DNA of 64,000 nucleotides from NCBI RefSeq assembly GCF_000227135.1, contig NC_018241.1, positions 1 to 64,000 on the forward strand, read 5' to 3'. This stretch comes from Leishmania donovani. Its lineage: Eukaryota > Euglenozoa > Kinetoplastea > Trypanosomatida > Trypanosomatidae. A model generated the notes under the pieces. The model did not search any database, was not told the DNA's origin, and saw nothing but the letters and a program-made list of their open reading frames with translations. Each line of letters opens with the position of its first letter. The first letter of the stretch is position 1. A program made the translations under genes and the position numbers. Shown here one piece after another: positions 41,121 to 51,481 of this stretch.

Positions 41121-41486
41121 AGCCCTGCAGTGATCGTTCATAGTATGAAAGAGCGTGTGGGGGGGGGGGACATCAGACTTGGGAAGCCTGTCTTCCTCTG
41201 CACTTTAAAAAGGATTCGCCCGCAACGGAGGAAGGTGCGGCGGACTGGAGCGACAATGCACACGCCCACCATACTAGAGGAGACGGAAAAGAAACGCGCG
41301 AGGAAGCACGACTTGCCGGCCAACGTTTGAGGGAGATGCCGTGGCCACCTTCTACACAAGTTCGACGGCTTCGAAACTGCATTGTCCAAAGAGCAGGGGC
41401 TCTTGCCACACCCGCTCCTCGGCACGCGCATAGCTGGATGCTCACGCGTCTCGGTGCCTGTCCACACCATAGTTTGATGGCAGGCG

Positions 41487-41956
41487 GACACCCCCGTATG
41501 TGGCATCTCACGATCCAGCACCCCACCCTCTAGCCCTGCCCGATGCCGAGCCGCTTCTGGTCGTGACAGGCTCTGGCGCCCACGACGTAGGATGGGGAGG
41601 TCAGAACGCGCTTGCGCCATCCATATGGTAGGCGGAGCGTCAGTGTGAGTCGAGCACACCCCACCTGACCCTCAATGCCTACCGGTGGTGGGGAGCCTGA
41701 GCCACCCCGAGGGGGATTCACCAGGTGGCGACCGGCAGAACGGGGGAGCGCCTGTGCGGCAACCTGCGAGGTTGGGGACGGATGGAGTTTGGTGCAGAGC
41801 CCGAGCTGGGATGTCTGGGTCGGTGCACAGCTGTAACGCATGTGCCTACGGCGTGCTGCTTTGCACCACGCGATGGGGGCCTGTGGCGGGCCCGGTAGAG
41901 CGGATTCGAATTCGTGTTGCGTGGCAGAAAATTCGCAGGCTGAGCAGCAAAGTTGT
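41487..41956. mobile_element. SIDER-like repeat, copy 2 (470 bp)
   Basis: Same 470 bases as 18933-19402, direct orientation, one mismatch (T at 41896). To the left, sequence from about 41390 (GGGGCTCTTGCCACACCCGC, GCATAGCTGGATGCTCACGC) also has SIDER-like texture and is missing from copy 1, so this copy may be the fuller element (about 565 bp). It lies about 1.3 kb after the chromodomain stop. Confidence 0.6.
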
Positions 41957-43529
41957 CAGCGCCTTTTTCAGGAGGATGCAACTGTGTCGGAAGGGCGACG
42001 GGGCTTCACCGTGCCACCAGCGAAGCAGTGTATGACGGGAAGCATGCAATGCAAGGAAGGTGTCGGGGGACCGAAGTGTGGTCGTGCCCATGTGCGCCAT
42101 ACGTAAGGCCGTGCACACTCGCATCTCGCTTTGAGCCGGCCGCCGTCATCGTCCTCGGCGTCAACAGAGTCGCTCTCCATTCGTTTCGTCTGATGCTCGC
42201 TCGTGGTCCATTTCACGAGGCTCTCGACATCCATCAACCTTACGCGCCTGTGCCTCCCAGACTGGTCGCGGCCTCTCTCGCCCCTTTTTGTCCTTGCCCC
42301 GTCTGAATCGTATCTCTTTTAGGACGGTGTATTGTCCCTCTGCCCACCCCTCAACACCGCGTCTGCTCACGCCACCCCCATCTTCTCTCCGTGGTTTGCT
42401 TCACGGCCTCGATGCAACACCGCCACACACGCATGCAATGTGTGCCCCTCTTCACCGCCCTCCCTCCTTCGCTGAGCACGCCGCACACACACGTGAAGCA
42501 AAAGACATGTGTGCGTGGACAGCACACCGACAAATTGCGCGTGCGACCCACACCCACCACGACTACGTGCTTCCCCTTCTCTCGGGCCTCCGCTGCCGCA
42601 TCGTCACATCCTTGTGGTGTTCGCTTTCTCTGCTATACCTCACTTCACTGTCACAGCTGGGACATCCATACATGTAAACGCACAACCGCCGCCCCTCCCC
42701 CTCCACCCCGCTACGCTCCATTCGCACGGCCCTCTCCCCCTCCATCCCCTGCGCGTGTGCGTGTGTGTAGAACCTTTTCGAAACGCAGTTTTCAGGAGTG
42801 CGTCCGCCCTCAAGAGACAGAAAACAAAGAAAGACGTATACCTATATACGCAAGCCCCTCCCGCACAGACAAGCATTGCCCACTACACGCGCAGACGAAG
42901 ACAGACAGACACAGACACACGCACACACACGCAGATTCACCAGGTCCATTCGCAGACGCACTTGCAGATCTCTTGTCGCGTTTTTCCCTCTCCTTTTCGG
43001 CCCCCGTCCGCTTGAAGAGTTAAACACGGTTGGTGGTAGCCGCCCACGCATTGTGGCACCACTCGCATTCACGCAAGCGCAGACAACTAGACAAGGTGCC
43101 CCGTGCGTGCATATCGATCCTCCCCCCCCCCCTCCGCCTAAGCTGGCGAAGTGCCTTTGCGGAGTGCCGTCGCTGCTGGAGTGCGTCGGGTACACGTGTT
43201 CCACAAGCACACGCGCGCGACAGCGACGCACAAGCACGCATACAGAGATATATATGCACATATAAGAACGGATCTTGTGACAGTTAACGCTTCTGCTGCT
43301 GCTGCAGTGGACAGCGACACATCGTGCAGATACGAAAAGACGCGCTTGACGAGTTACAAATAGAAGCAGCGCGTGAACGGCACTGGCCATCAGCGCAGTG
43401 CTATTCACATCTCACCCATCCACCCACTCATCCCTCTCCCGATCCTGCCCGAAGTGGCACAATTCCATCAGAAAGCGTACCGTGTACGTTGATCATCCAC
43501 ACGCAGAGAAATCTCTGCCGCAGCTCCTC
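41957..43529. other. Long intergenic region
   Basis: About 1.6 kb with no supported gene; C/T-rich, with CA-rich stretches near 42900-42930 and a C10 run at about 43122-43132. Confidence 0.5.
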
Positions 43530-45587
43530 ATGCCGCAGCTCCAGCAGCTTTCCACACATCGTGCAGCAGGGTCTGCGCAGCCGTTCATAAAGCACCCAGA
43601 TGCGCCGCAGCCATCGACGGCATCCTTTCATGCGCCGGCCACGCCGGTTCCCAGAGCAGTCTTGTTCAATACAGCAGGCGGGTTCGCGTATCAGGTGATG
43701 ACCTCAGCTATCGAAAAAGCAAAGGCACCGACAGTGAGTATCTTCACAGTGCGCCGAATTCCAGTCGCCAACTCCCGCGCTCTATCTCTGCACCTCGCTG
43801 CGGCCGCAAGCTGCAGGTTGCCGTTCTGCGTCGTTGAAGGTGGAGTGACGTGGAGCGATGTGGTGATGACGTTGATGCTGCCTCAGCCGGAGCGACCCCC
43901 TTCCCATATGGGTTGGAACGTGCAGGTGCTTGGCCAGGACGTCGACAGCGGTGCCTGGGTCCCCATCACGCCCTCTCTATCCTCGCGACTGGAGACGCGT
44001 TACTTCCTGTGCACCGACGTCGAGGTGCTGTTTGGGCACTACCAGACCTCTGTTCTCTACATGCAGGCAATTCCGCTGACGGCTGAGACGGCTGGGCCCG
44101 ACTGGCGCACCCCGTTGCAGCAGAGCTCCGCCGCCGGTGCTGCACCGCCCCCCGCGCCCATCAAGGCGCCACGCCGAGGGAGTGCGTCCGCACCGAGCAG
44201 CAGCGCCTCCCAGCCGCGCGCCACCACCGGTGCGGATACCGCATCTGCACGACTGGCAGGCAAGGCGAGGCCTTGCAGCCTGAGTGCCGACTTAGGTCTT
44301 GCCGCGCAAGCGCCATCGACGCCACCCCTCAGCCCTCCATCGGCGCATGCTATGTGGTCTCTCGCCGCCTTTGTGAAACAGCAGGAGCGCTGGGGTCGTC
44401 GTTGTCAAGAGTTGCGGCAGCGCGCGGCGGGTGTGACGCCTCGGGAAGCGCTGCAGCAGGTGCGTGAGGAGCTGCGATTTTGCCGTGCCGCTTTTGGCGT
44501 TGACGGAGTCGTCGCACCCACCTGTGCCGACAAGGGTGTCGCCACGTGGGCACTTAGCCTGCTGGAGCACCAGTGCACAACGCTGGCCGACGACGTATAT
44601 GCCGCGTGCACAGAAGGGCGCAACGATCACCGGTTTCTTCTTCGGCTGGCTCGCAGTCGTCTTGGTCGCGCCTTTCAGCTGGCTTGCAAGGTCATCCATG
44701 TCGCAGACTCGGTGCTCAGCGCTGCCGGGGCAGCAGATGACGCCGGCGTCGTCTTGTCTGACTTTCCTCGCGACTGGCTGGCGCTTCTGCTGGCCTCGCT
44801 GCGCCTGCGCAGTCTTCGGCACCTGGCTCTGGCGCGCGCCTGCGGGGCTGTGTCGAATGGGAAGCCGCAGTCACCGTGGACGATGGAGGCCCTCGTTGAT
44901 GAGGCGGTCCAGACGGCCGGTTGGATCCTCGAGGCGCTCTTCAGCATCTGCGAGCGCGGCGAAATACCTGGGCTGGCGCAAGCCGCGCTGGCGGAGACGT
45001 TACTGACATGCGCCCTCTCTCTCGCTGAACTGGCGGCGTATCTTTCCACCAACACGTCGCATCGCTGCGAACTGATGGCAGCGGCAGTGCACGTCTGCCG
45101 CGTACGCTTCCAGCTTACACGTGGCGACGGCGATGCTCACTGGCTGCCGCAGTGTGTGAGCGACGTGGTGGCTCGCATGCAGACCAAGTTTAGCAGGATA
45201 CCGCTGACGTCATCGGCCTTTACCGAGTACGCCGCCCTCATTCGGCAGCTGCGAGACTCTGCCGAGTGCGCGGAGATGTGCAACAGGCCAGCTGCTGCGC
45301 ACGCTGGCGCCCCACCAGCGGACGTCCAGCCAGAACCACTGCCGTTGGGATATACTGTTACGCGCCTCCCGGTCACGGCAGCGGTGGATGCGGCTTTTGT
45401 GCGCGGCAACACACTGGTGCGTGAGCTCCGCCGCACCGCCGCGGCGGTGCAGAGGGCAGTTCAGCGGAGCTCGACTGCGCCTTCATCGTGGAAAGACCCG
45501 CCTCAGTCTCCGTATCGCCGCACCGGCCCTGAGAGTACTGAGCACTTCCAGACCCGCTCATCGCCACAAGCGTCAGAGGCGACGTAG
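43530..45587 (+). CDS. Hypothetical helical protein
   Basis: A 685-residue protein I do not recognise. Residues about 50-200 contain beta-like stretches (APTVSIFTVRRIPV, WNVQVLGQDVDSGAWVPI). An Ala/Pro/Ser linker covers about 210-300. The rest is helical and leucine-rich, e.g. LALLLASLRLRSLRHLALARA and QAALAETLLTCALSLAELAAY. No membrane segment or catalytic motif is evident. The first in-frame ATG is 43530; an upstream GTG frame has no support. Codon use matches neighbouring genes and the frame is long, so it is likely real. Confidence 0.75.
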   Translation: MPQLQQLSTHRAAGSAQPFIKHPDAPQPSTASFHAPATPVPRAVLFNTAGGFAYQVMTSAIEKAKAPTVSIFTVRRIPVANSRALSLHLAAAASCRLPFCVVEGGVTWSDVVMTLMLPQPERPPSHMGWNVQVLGQDVDSGAWVPITPSLSSRLETRYFLCTDVEVLFGHYQTSVLYMQAIPLTAETAGPDWRTPLQQSSAAGAAPPPAPIKAPRRGSASAPSSSASQPRATTGADTASARLAGKARPCSLSADLGLAAQAPSTPPLSPPSAHAMWSLAAFVKQQERWGRRCQELRQRAAGVTPREALQQVREELRFCRAAFGVDGVVAPTCADKGVATWALSLLEHQCTTLADDVYAACTEGRNDHRFLLRLARSRLGRAFQLACKVIHVADSVLSAAGAADDAGVVLSDFPRDWLALLLASLRLRSLRHLALARACGAVSNGKPQSPWTMEALVDEAVQTAGWILEALFSICERGEIPGLAQAALAETLLTCALSLAELAAYLSTNTSHRCELMAAAVHVCRVRFQLTRGDGDAHWLPQCVSDVVARMQTKFSRIPLTSSAFTEYAALIRQLRDSAECAEMCNRPAAAHAGAPPADVQPEPLPLGYTVTRLPVTAAVDAAFVRGNTLVRELRRTAAAVQRAVQRSSTAPSSWKDPPQSPYRRTGPESTEHFQTRSSPQASEAT

Positions 45588-46666
45588 CCCCTACGGTCAG
45601 GTGAAGAGTTGCGCACAGGGGTTCCCCTGTTCTCGGCGAAAGGTGCATTCCGTCCCGACACCTTAGGAGGAGCACCGTCTGCGGTGTGATTGGAGTCTGC
45701 GCTCGCCTTTAGCGGTTTTCTCTACTCCCTCCCGCCCACCTACTCAGGTGTGCGTGCTGCGCAGCCAGTGCCGCTGCTCCTCTCGCGATGGTGCCATGGC
45801 CCCCATGTCACCGCAATCCTCTTTCAGACAAGCACAAGCGCTGTATCTATGGGTGCGTCTGTGTGTCGCCGACTCGGCCTCCCTTGTCTTCCTCTTTTCT
45901 TCTCTCCGTCTCTCGGCTTTACACCTCTGCCCATGCCACAGTTATGTTGCACCCCCCTCTCCCTACTTTCTCTCGATCCCATCCGCGATACCGCACGGAC
46001 AGCGCCGCAGCGTCTGTGCACGTCTATGTGGATCTGCTCAGAACAACGCTCTGTTTTCTTAACTAGTATGGGTCTTCCTGCCCCTCCGAATTCCTTCTGC
46101 GTCTTCTCCGTTCGTGGTTGTTGTCGCAGGGCCGCAACCCTCATCTGCTGTGGCTTCCCGACGCGCGTTTAGGGCCCCGGGCGTCTCTTGCAGCTATGCG
46201 CCCGCCACCGTACCGCGTCACGGAACTCGAATCGTGCGCACGGATGTATATGCATGAAGGCACTTCTGCACGCCGCACCGCATCCTTCTTATTCGCCAAG
46301 CTGTGGGTTAGGGGCCGCATGCGCTTGGAAGGGTGAAGAGTGGGTGGGCGCACCTTGTCCACCGTGAGTCTATATGTGCGAGCACCCGCCACCATCGCGT
46401 CGTTGGTCAACGGCCAATCCTTCACACGTACCCTTTCCTCGCGGCACCGTGCCATACTTCTCCGTTTCTTCTTCTCTACCCCTCTCCCGTGTCGGCCTCT
46501 CCTTGTAATCCCACTGGTGTGTGGTGATACACCACAACGAGGTGTGCACGCATTTCGCTCTCTCTACCACGCAGCAAGTCCGCCCACTGTGCGCACACGA
46601 CACCTCTATCGCTCTTTTCCACTGCCCACCCGCCCACCCCTACCCCTCCCACACCTCAGCGACACC
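45588..46666. other. Intergenic region
   Basis: About 1.1 kb, pyrimidine-rich, no gene seen. ACACCTCAGC at 46651-46660 is a likely splice acceptor for the carboxypeptidase. Confidence 0.5.
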
Positions 46667-48181
46667 ATGCAGGCGTACGAAGAGCTGAAGCAGCTGCATC
46701 GAAAGCTGCACAACCTTCGGCACCTTCTTGCCCTAGGTGAGTGGGACATGCATACCATGATGCCGCCGAAGGGCGCAACGGCTCGCGCGAACGCGCTTGC
46801 GGAGCTGGAGGCACACTTGCACCAGCTTCACACAGCGCCACGCGTTGCGCTCCTTTTGAAGGAGGCGCTGCTGGTTAAGGACGAACTCGCCGAGGTGGAC
46901 CGCGCGAACCTCCGCGAAATGGTGCGCCTGCACGAGCTTGCGTCGCAGCTGCCGGAGGAGCTGCTGCGGCGCAGGACGCGGCTGACAACGCTGGCGCAGC
47001 AGCTGTGGGTAAAATGCCGCGCGGAAAACGACATTGCTGCGTGGCTGCCGACGCTGCAGGAGCTGGTGGACCTCGAGCGCGAGGAGGGCCGCCTTCGAGC
47101 CGGCACAAGCGGGAAGTCCCCGTACGACGCGCTGCTCGGCGCCAACGAGCCCGGGATGACGGTTGCGAAGCTGGACGCAATCTACGCGGACATCAAGTCT
47201 TGGCTGCCGGCGCTGTACAAGGAGGTGCTGGAGAACCGAAAGGACATGGGCGCGAGCCTCACTGAGCTGCAGACGCCGATCTCGAAGGAAAAGCAGATTG
47301 CGCTTGGCCGGCAGCTGATGACGGACGTGTGGAAGTACGACTGGGGCGCGGGTCGCTACGACGAGGCGCCGCACCCGTTTGGTGGGATGGTGAAGGAGGA
47401 CGTGCGGATGACGTACTACTGGTCGCCGGCCAACTACACCAAGTGCCTGCTGGCGACGATCCACGAGACAGGACACGCCAAATACGAGCAGAACTGCGGG
47501 CCGCGCGAGCTGCTTGGGCAGCCGGTGTGCGAGGCGCGATCCGGCGGCATCCACGAGACGCAGTCGCTGCTGGCGGAGAGGATGATAGCCAAGTCCGCTG
47601 CGTTCGCCGAGTACCTGACGCCGCTGCTGGAGCTGCACCTTGGCGCGCAGCCAGGGCTGACGGTGGAGAACGTGCGCAAGATCAACCAGCTGGTGAAGCC
47701 GAGCTACATCCGGACGCTTGCAGACGAGGTGGGTTACTCTCTCCACGTGATCCTGCGCTACGAGATCGAGCGCGACCTGATCGAGGGGCGCCTGGAGGCG
47801 GTGGACGTGCCGCGGGTGTGGGAGGAAAAGATGAAGGAGTACATGGGCCTGGAGACGCTTGGGCGCGACGACCTCGGGTGCCTACAGGACATTCACTGGG
47901 CTGCCGGGTATTGGGGGAGTTTTCCCGCCTACACGATCGGCGCCATCGGCGCTGCGCAGCTGATGGCGGCCATCCGCCAGCAGCTGGGTGACGACGTCGT
48001 GACGCAGTGCATCCGCACGGGCCACATCGACCCCATCTTGGCCAAGCAGAAGGAGATGATCTGGGACCTGGGCTGCCTGCTCGAGACGGACGAGCTGCTT
48101 ATCAAGGCAACCGGCGAGCCGCTGAACCCGCGCCACCTGCGCGAGCACCTGGAGCGCCGCTACCTGCGCAATGAGGACTGA
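46667..48181 (+). CDS. M32 metallocarboxypeptidase
   Basis: A 504-residue zinc carboxypeptidase of family M32 (Taq/Pfu type), found in prokaryotes and trypanosomatids but not in mammals. The zinc motif HETGH is at residues 266-270, with the third ligand region GIHETQS (H296, E297). N-terminal helices (AYEELKQLHRKLHNLRHLLALGEWD split by family-typical W and D) and the C-terminal pattern LGCLQDIHWAAGYWGSFPAY fit the fold. Cleavage of C-terminal residues from cytosolic peptides is the known activity. Length is exactly that of the family (about 500), which supports ATG 46667 over the longer upstream frame. Confidence 0.95.
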   Translation: MQAYEELKQLHRKLHNLRHLLALGEWDMHTMMPPKGATARANALAELEAHLHQLHTAPRVALLLKEALLVKDELAEVDRANLREMVRLHELASQLPEELLRRRTRLTTLAQQLWVKCRAENDIAAWLPTLQELVDLEREEGRLRAGTSGKSPYDALLGANEPGMTVAKLDAIYADIKSWLPALYKEVLENRKDMGASLTELQTPISKEKQIALGRQLMTDVWKYDWGAGRYDEAPHPFGGMVKEDVRMTYYWSPANYTKCLLATIHETGHAKYEQNCGPRELLGQPVCEARSGGIHETQSLLAERMIAKSAAFAEYLTPLLELHLGAQPGLTVENVRKINQLVKPSYIRTLADEVGYSLHVILRYEIERDLIEGRLEAVDVPRVWEEKMKEYMGLETLGRDDLGCLQDIHWAAGYWGSFPAYTIGAIGAAQLMAAIRQQLGDDVVTQCIRTGHIDPILAKQKEMIWDLGCLLETDELLIKATGEPLNPRHLREHLERRYLRNED

Positions 48182-49282
48182 GGAGTGGAAGCAGTGCTTG
48201 TTGCCGTCCTTTGAGCTTGCGTTCTGCTGTCTGGCCCCCTCCCCTTTCCCTGCCAGCGTCAGCAAGCCCCGGCCTCGCCGTGCGCGTGGTGCTCCGTGCA
48301 ACCTTGTGTGTGTTCTGTCATGCTCCCTCTCTCCTCGAGATGACATCGGCAAACTCCGTGTGCCCACGATCGCATGCGAAGGTAACTTTTATTGATGTTT
48401 TGATTTCGTTTTTTTTTGTTTGGTCTGATTTTTCAGTGCACGAGCGACGCAGTGCGCGGTCTGTGCGTGGGTCGGTGTGGTAGACGACACGCACAGGCAC
48501 ACGCGCGTACGCAGATGTCGGCACGTTTTTACTTTCCCTTTTTATCGCTCTGATTATTCTGTTTTGACACGATGCGCCGCCGCCTCACTGCTGGCTAGCT
48601 GCTGCGCTGGGTCACTCAAAAGTCTTACATCCACTCCGCTTCTATATACTATTTCCGCCCACGCCCATCGACACACCGGTGGGTGGGCCCCTCAAAGAAA
48701 AGAGACGACAAAAACGCGGCTGAGGTCCCTCGCACCGTTCATGTGCCGCTTCGCTTTCACGCGCCTCACGGCCTGAACCGCCCTCCTCCTCCCCTCTCAG
48801 TCCACCACGGCTGCTGTTGTGCAGCACGGTGGCGCCAGCGGGACTGCCCTGAACCTGGAAATCCGCCCAGTTGTGGTGCTGGATGGCGTTTTGACGTTCT
48901 ACGCAGCCCCCCCCCCCCCAAGGTCGCTTGCTGTAGCCGTTTCACCTCTCGTCTGCCACCTAGACTCAACAGCTGGAGAAGTCTTCGCGCACTCTACGGC
49001 GCGTGCAAGCTTGAATATATAGTCGCACCTGCCAACTGTACGGTTGTGCGCATCGTATGGCACCGCCCGTCCCTCCCTCCCTCTCAGAGAGCTGCCAGCT
49101 CCATTGAAGCATTCGCCCCTCCCCCGCTCCCTATTCTCTCTTCTCATCACCCTCGCGCACGTGCGTGCACAACACGACTTCCGAAGTTGCTCTCTCGCCC
49201 ACACCCACTCCCACGCCCATCAGTCTTAAAGTTTTGCGCCCGCCTCCTCGACAGCCTTCATTGTATTCAAAACGGAGCGAAG
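48182..49282. other. Intergenic region
   Basis: About 1.1 kb with no supported gene. T10 run near 48410, C10 run at about 48908-48919, and long pyrimidine stretches at 49066-49145. Confidence 0.5.
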
Positions 49283-49882
49283 ATGACAGACATCGACGTC
49301 AAGACGTACAGCGACGACGCCTCGCTCGGGAAGGAGGCGCCGACGATCGAGTCGGCACACCCCATCAAGGGCGAAAAAATCACAATCACGGAGGACAAGA
49401 TCTACGTGCTGTACTTCTTCAATACTTTCTACCGCGGCGCTGATGTTTGCAACGACGAGTTCACGACGCTGTCGGAGGAGATGGCGGACAAGGCCGTTTT
49501 TGTCGCCATCAGCACGGACGCCGACATCGCCAAGACCGAGAAGTACCTGGGGAAGGAGATCATTGATGAGAACACGAAGAAGCGCCTGCGCCTGGATCCG
49601 TCCCACATCTGTTACGACGAGGGCAAGGCGGTCAGCAAGAGCTACGCGGAGGTATCGAATCTCTCCGTGATGTCGTGCCCCATGGCCTTCGTTGTCAAGG
49701 ATGGCAAGGTCGCGTGGCGCCAGCAGTTCCTGCAGACTCACACCGTCAACCAGTCCAACTTCCGCGAGCAGCTCTCCCGCGTGCTGGCTGGTGAGGAGCT
49801 CGAGTCTAACGGCCCTCGCCCGAAGGTGGAGATGGAAGAAGAAGAGGCAGAGGGCATGGATGGCGATATGTCGCTGTTCTAA
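49283..49882 (+). CDS. Peroxiredoxin-like thioredoxin-fold protein, degenerate active site
   Basis: A 199-residue AhpC/TSA-like protein. The fold is visible: N-terminal GKEAPTIES, core strand KIYVLYFFNTFY, helix CNDEFTTLSEEM, strand AVFVAISTD, and a cis-Pro strand region SCPMAFVVKDGKVAWRQQF. Cys56 is where the peroxidatic cysteine should be, but the PxxxTxxC motif is lost (Phe and Ala replace Pro and Thr in FYRGADVC). Two more cysteines are C110 and C132. The tail is acidic (MEEEEAEGMDGDMSLF). Peroxidase activity is thus uncertain; it may be a redox sensor or structural relative. It is not one of the canonical tryparedoxin peroxidases (VCPTE type). ATG is at 49283, with pyrimidine-rich sequence upstream. 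Confidence 0.85.
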   Translation: MTDIDVKTYSDDASLGKEAPTIESAHPIKGEKITITEDKIYVLYFFNTFYRGADVCNDEFTTLSEEMADKAVFVAISTDADIAKTEKYLGKEIIDENTKKRLRLDPSHICYDEGKAVSKSYAEVSNLSVMSCPMAFVVKDGKVAWRQQFLQTHTVNQSNFREQLSRVLAGEELESNGPRPKVEMEEEEAEGMDGDMSLF

Positions 49883-51242
49883 GAAGGAAAAGTCGCACAT
49901 GTCCACCAGCGCTCCCTTCACCGCACCGTAAGATGGGTTAGAGGTTGTGTATGTGTGTATGAGTGTGTGTGTGTAGCACGAGACATATCGGGCTGCCGGG
50001 GAGGGGGGCGGTTGATGTCATGGCAGAAGGAGCATCTTCGCTCTAACTTCCAGGTGCTCAGCATCGACACACGTCTGCGACTTCCTCTGCTCCTCCCCCC
50101 CCCCCCACACACACATACACATGCACGCACACGCACGCGCACACACTGCCCTCCCCTCTGTCTGGGCATGTGCGTGTGCGCCTTCCTGTGCCGAAGCAAT
50201 TATGTTTAAGACGTGAAAAAGGGTAAGCAGCGAACCCGCAACCAACCCCCGAAAGCCAGGCGAAGAGGATCTAACAAGAGGTGTGCTCAGCGGGAGAAGG
50301 AGGGGGGCCAAAGTGGTACAGCGTGGGGGTGCGTGTCTGTGGGATGGTGAGGACTGTGTACGCGGCTCTCCAAGCGGCGAACCAAGCGCTCGCTCACTCC
50401 TTCCCTCCCGCCCTCGTTTTCCTCAGCAAAAACATGCGCGGACACCAATGGAGCCCACGTGTTTGGTGCGGGGCGGGGGCGTTCCTCGATCGCACGGCAT
50501 GCTCACACGCACGTGCTGGGCCCCCTCTCTCGAGCGCCGTCATCCCACGATGGGATCGCTGGTCCTCCTCATCCTTGCTCGCTTGTTTAACTCTGTCTTC
50601 GGCTGTTTTGTTTTTGTTTGTTTCCCGCATGCGCCTGCGTCTGTGCGTGCGTTCTCACGGTTATGTGGCGGGATGGGCAACCCTCCCTGCACGCGCCACA
50701 CTTTAAGACGAGGGCCGACATGAGACGCTGACAACTCTGGAAGACGCCAAGGGTTCGCCGAACACGTTTTTGAAAAAGAATGTAAAGCGCATCTGGCACC
50801 GATGCAGCGGGAAGAGCGAATGAGCGCGAGAGCGAGAGAGGCGAGCACGTAAAGACGCGCACGCGGAAACGGGAGAAGGACGGCATTTTAGAACACACGT
50901 GTATGCGCACAAGTGTGTCGGTGTGCGTCTGTCAGCAGGTTTGCATGTCTTCGTCTCGGCACTTGCTCGCCTCCCTCTCCCAATCTCCCTTTCCTTGAGC
51001 AGGATCTAAGCAGATCAGCTCAGCCAGGGGGGTGCAAGTGATGCGTCTGCAAAGTAGGTGCGGAGGATGCGTCGATGTGCCGTCGGTAAGGCTGTTTATG
51101 TAAGCGTCACGGAGCCACCTTCTCTACCTCATCTCTCTCCTGCTCTTTTTTTTTGCGCTCATATTCGTTCACTCTCCGCACCCCCCCCCCCGCACACACA
51201 CACACTCACACACTCATCACTCTTTTTCCGATGCCAGGCTTC
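49883..51242. other. Intergenic region
   Basis: About 1.4 kb with no supported gene. GT and CA tracts at about 49950-49975 and 50105-50145, C-runs at 50095-50106 and 51180-51191. CTCTTTTTCCGATGCCAG ending at 51237 is a strong splice-acceptor candidate. Confidence 0.55.
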
Positions 51243-51479
51243 ATGCAACGGCCCGACCATTCGAAAAGGGCCTCTGCGTTGATTCTCACCATCAAGCCTG
51301 AGCCCCATCAGGATAGCACCACTGTCGAAGGCACAGACACACACGGGCACGCCGTGTACCGCCTTACTCCCACCTTAGGCGAAGCAGCAGGAGAGTATCT
51401 GCTTGCGCATCCACACCTACAGTCACGTATACCCTGCTTGACCAAGTGCAGCGAGCGCACCCCGCTCCTTCCCCGTTGA
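51243..51479 (+). other. Upstream ORF in the BBIP1 leader (78 codons)
   Basis: An ATG six bases after the acceptor-like site at 51237 opens a 78-codon frame that stops at 51477-51479, two bases before the BBIP1 ATG. Its protein has no recognised motif. If the leader begins at 51237 it would have to be bypassed or would attenuate BBIP1 translation. Confidence 0.4.
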
Positions 51480-51481
51480 AG

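Noticed and set aside
46340..46666. N-terminal extension of the carboxypeptidase
   Set aside because: Family length and an acceptor at about 46659 support ATG 46667.
46733..47746. 337-codon - strand ORF
   Set aside because: Antisense of the M32 carboxypeptidase, whose zinc motif fixes the coding strand.
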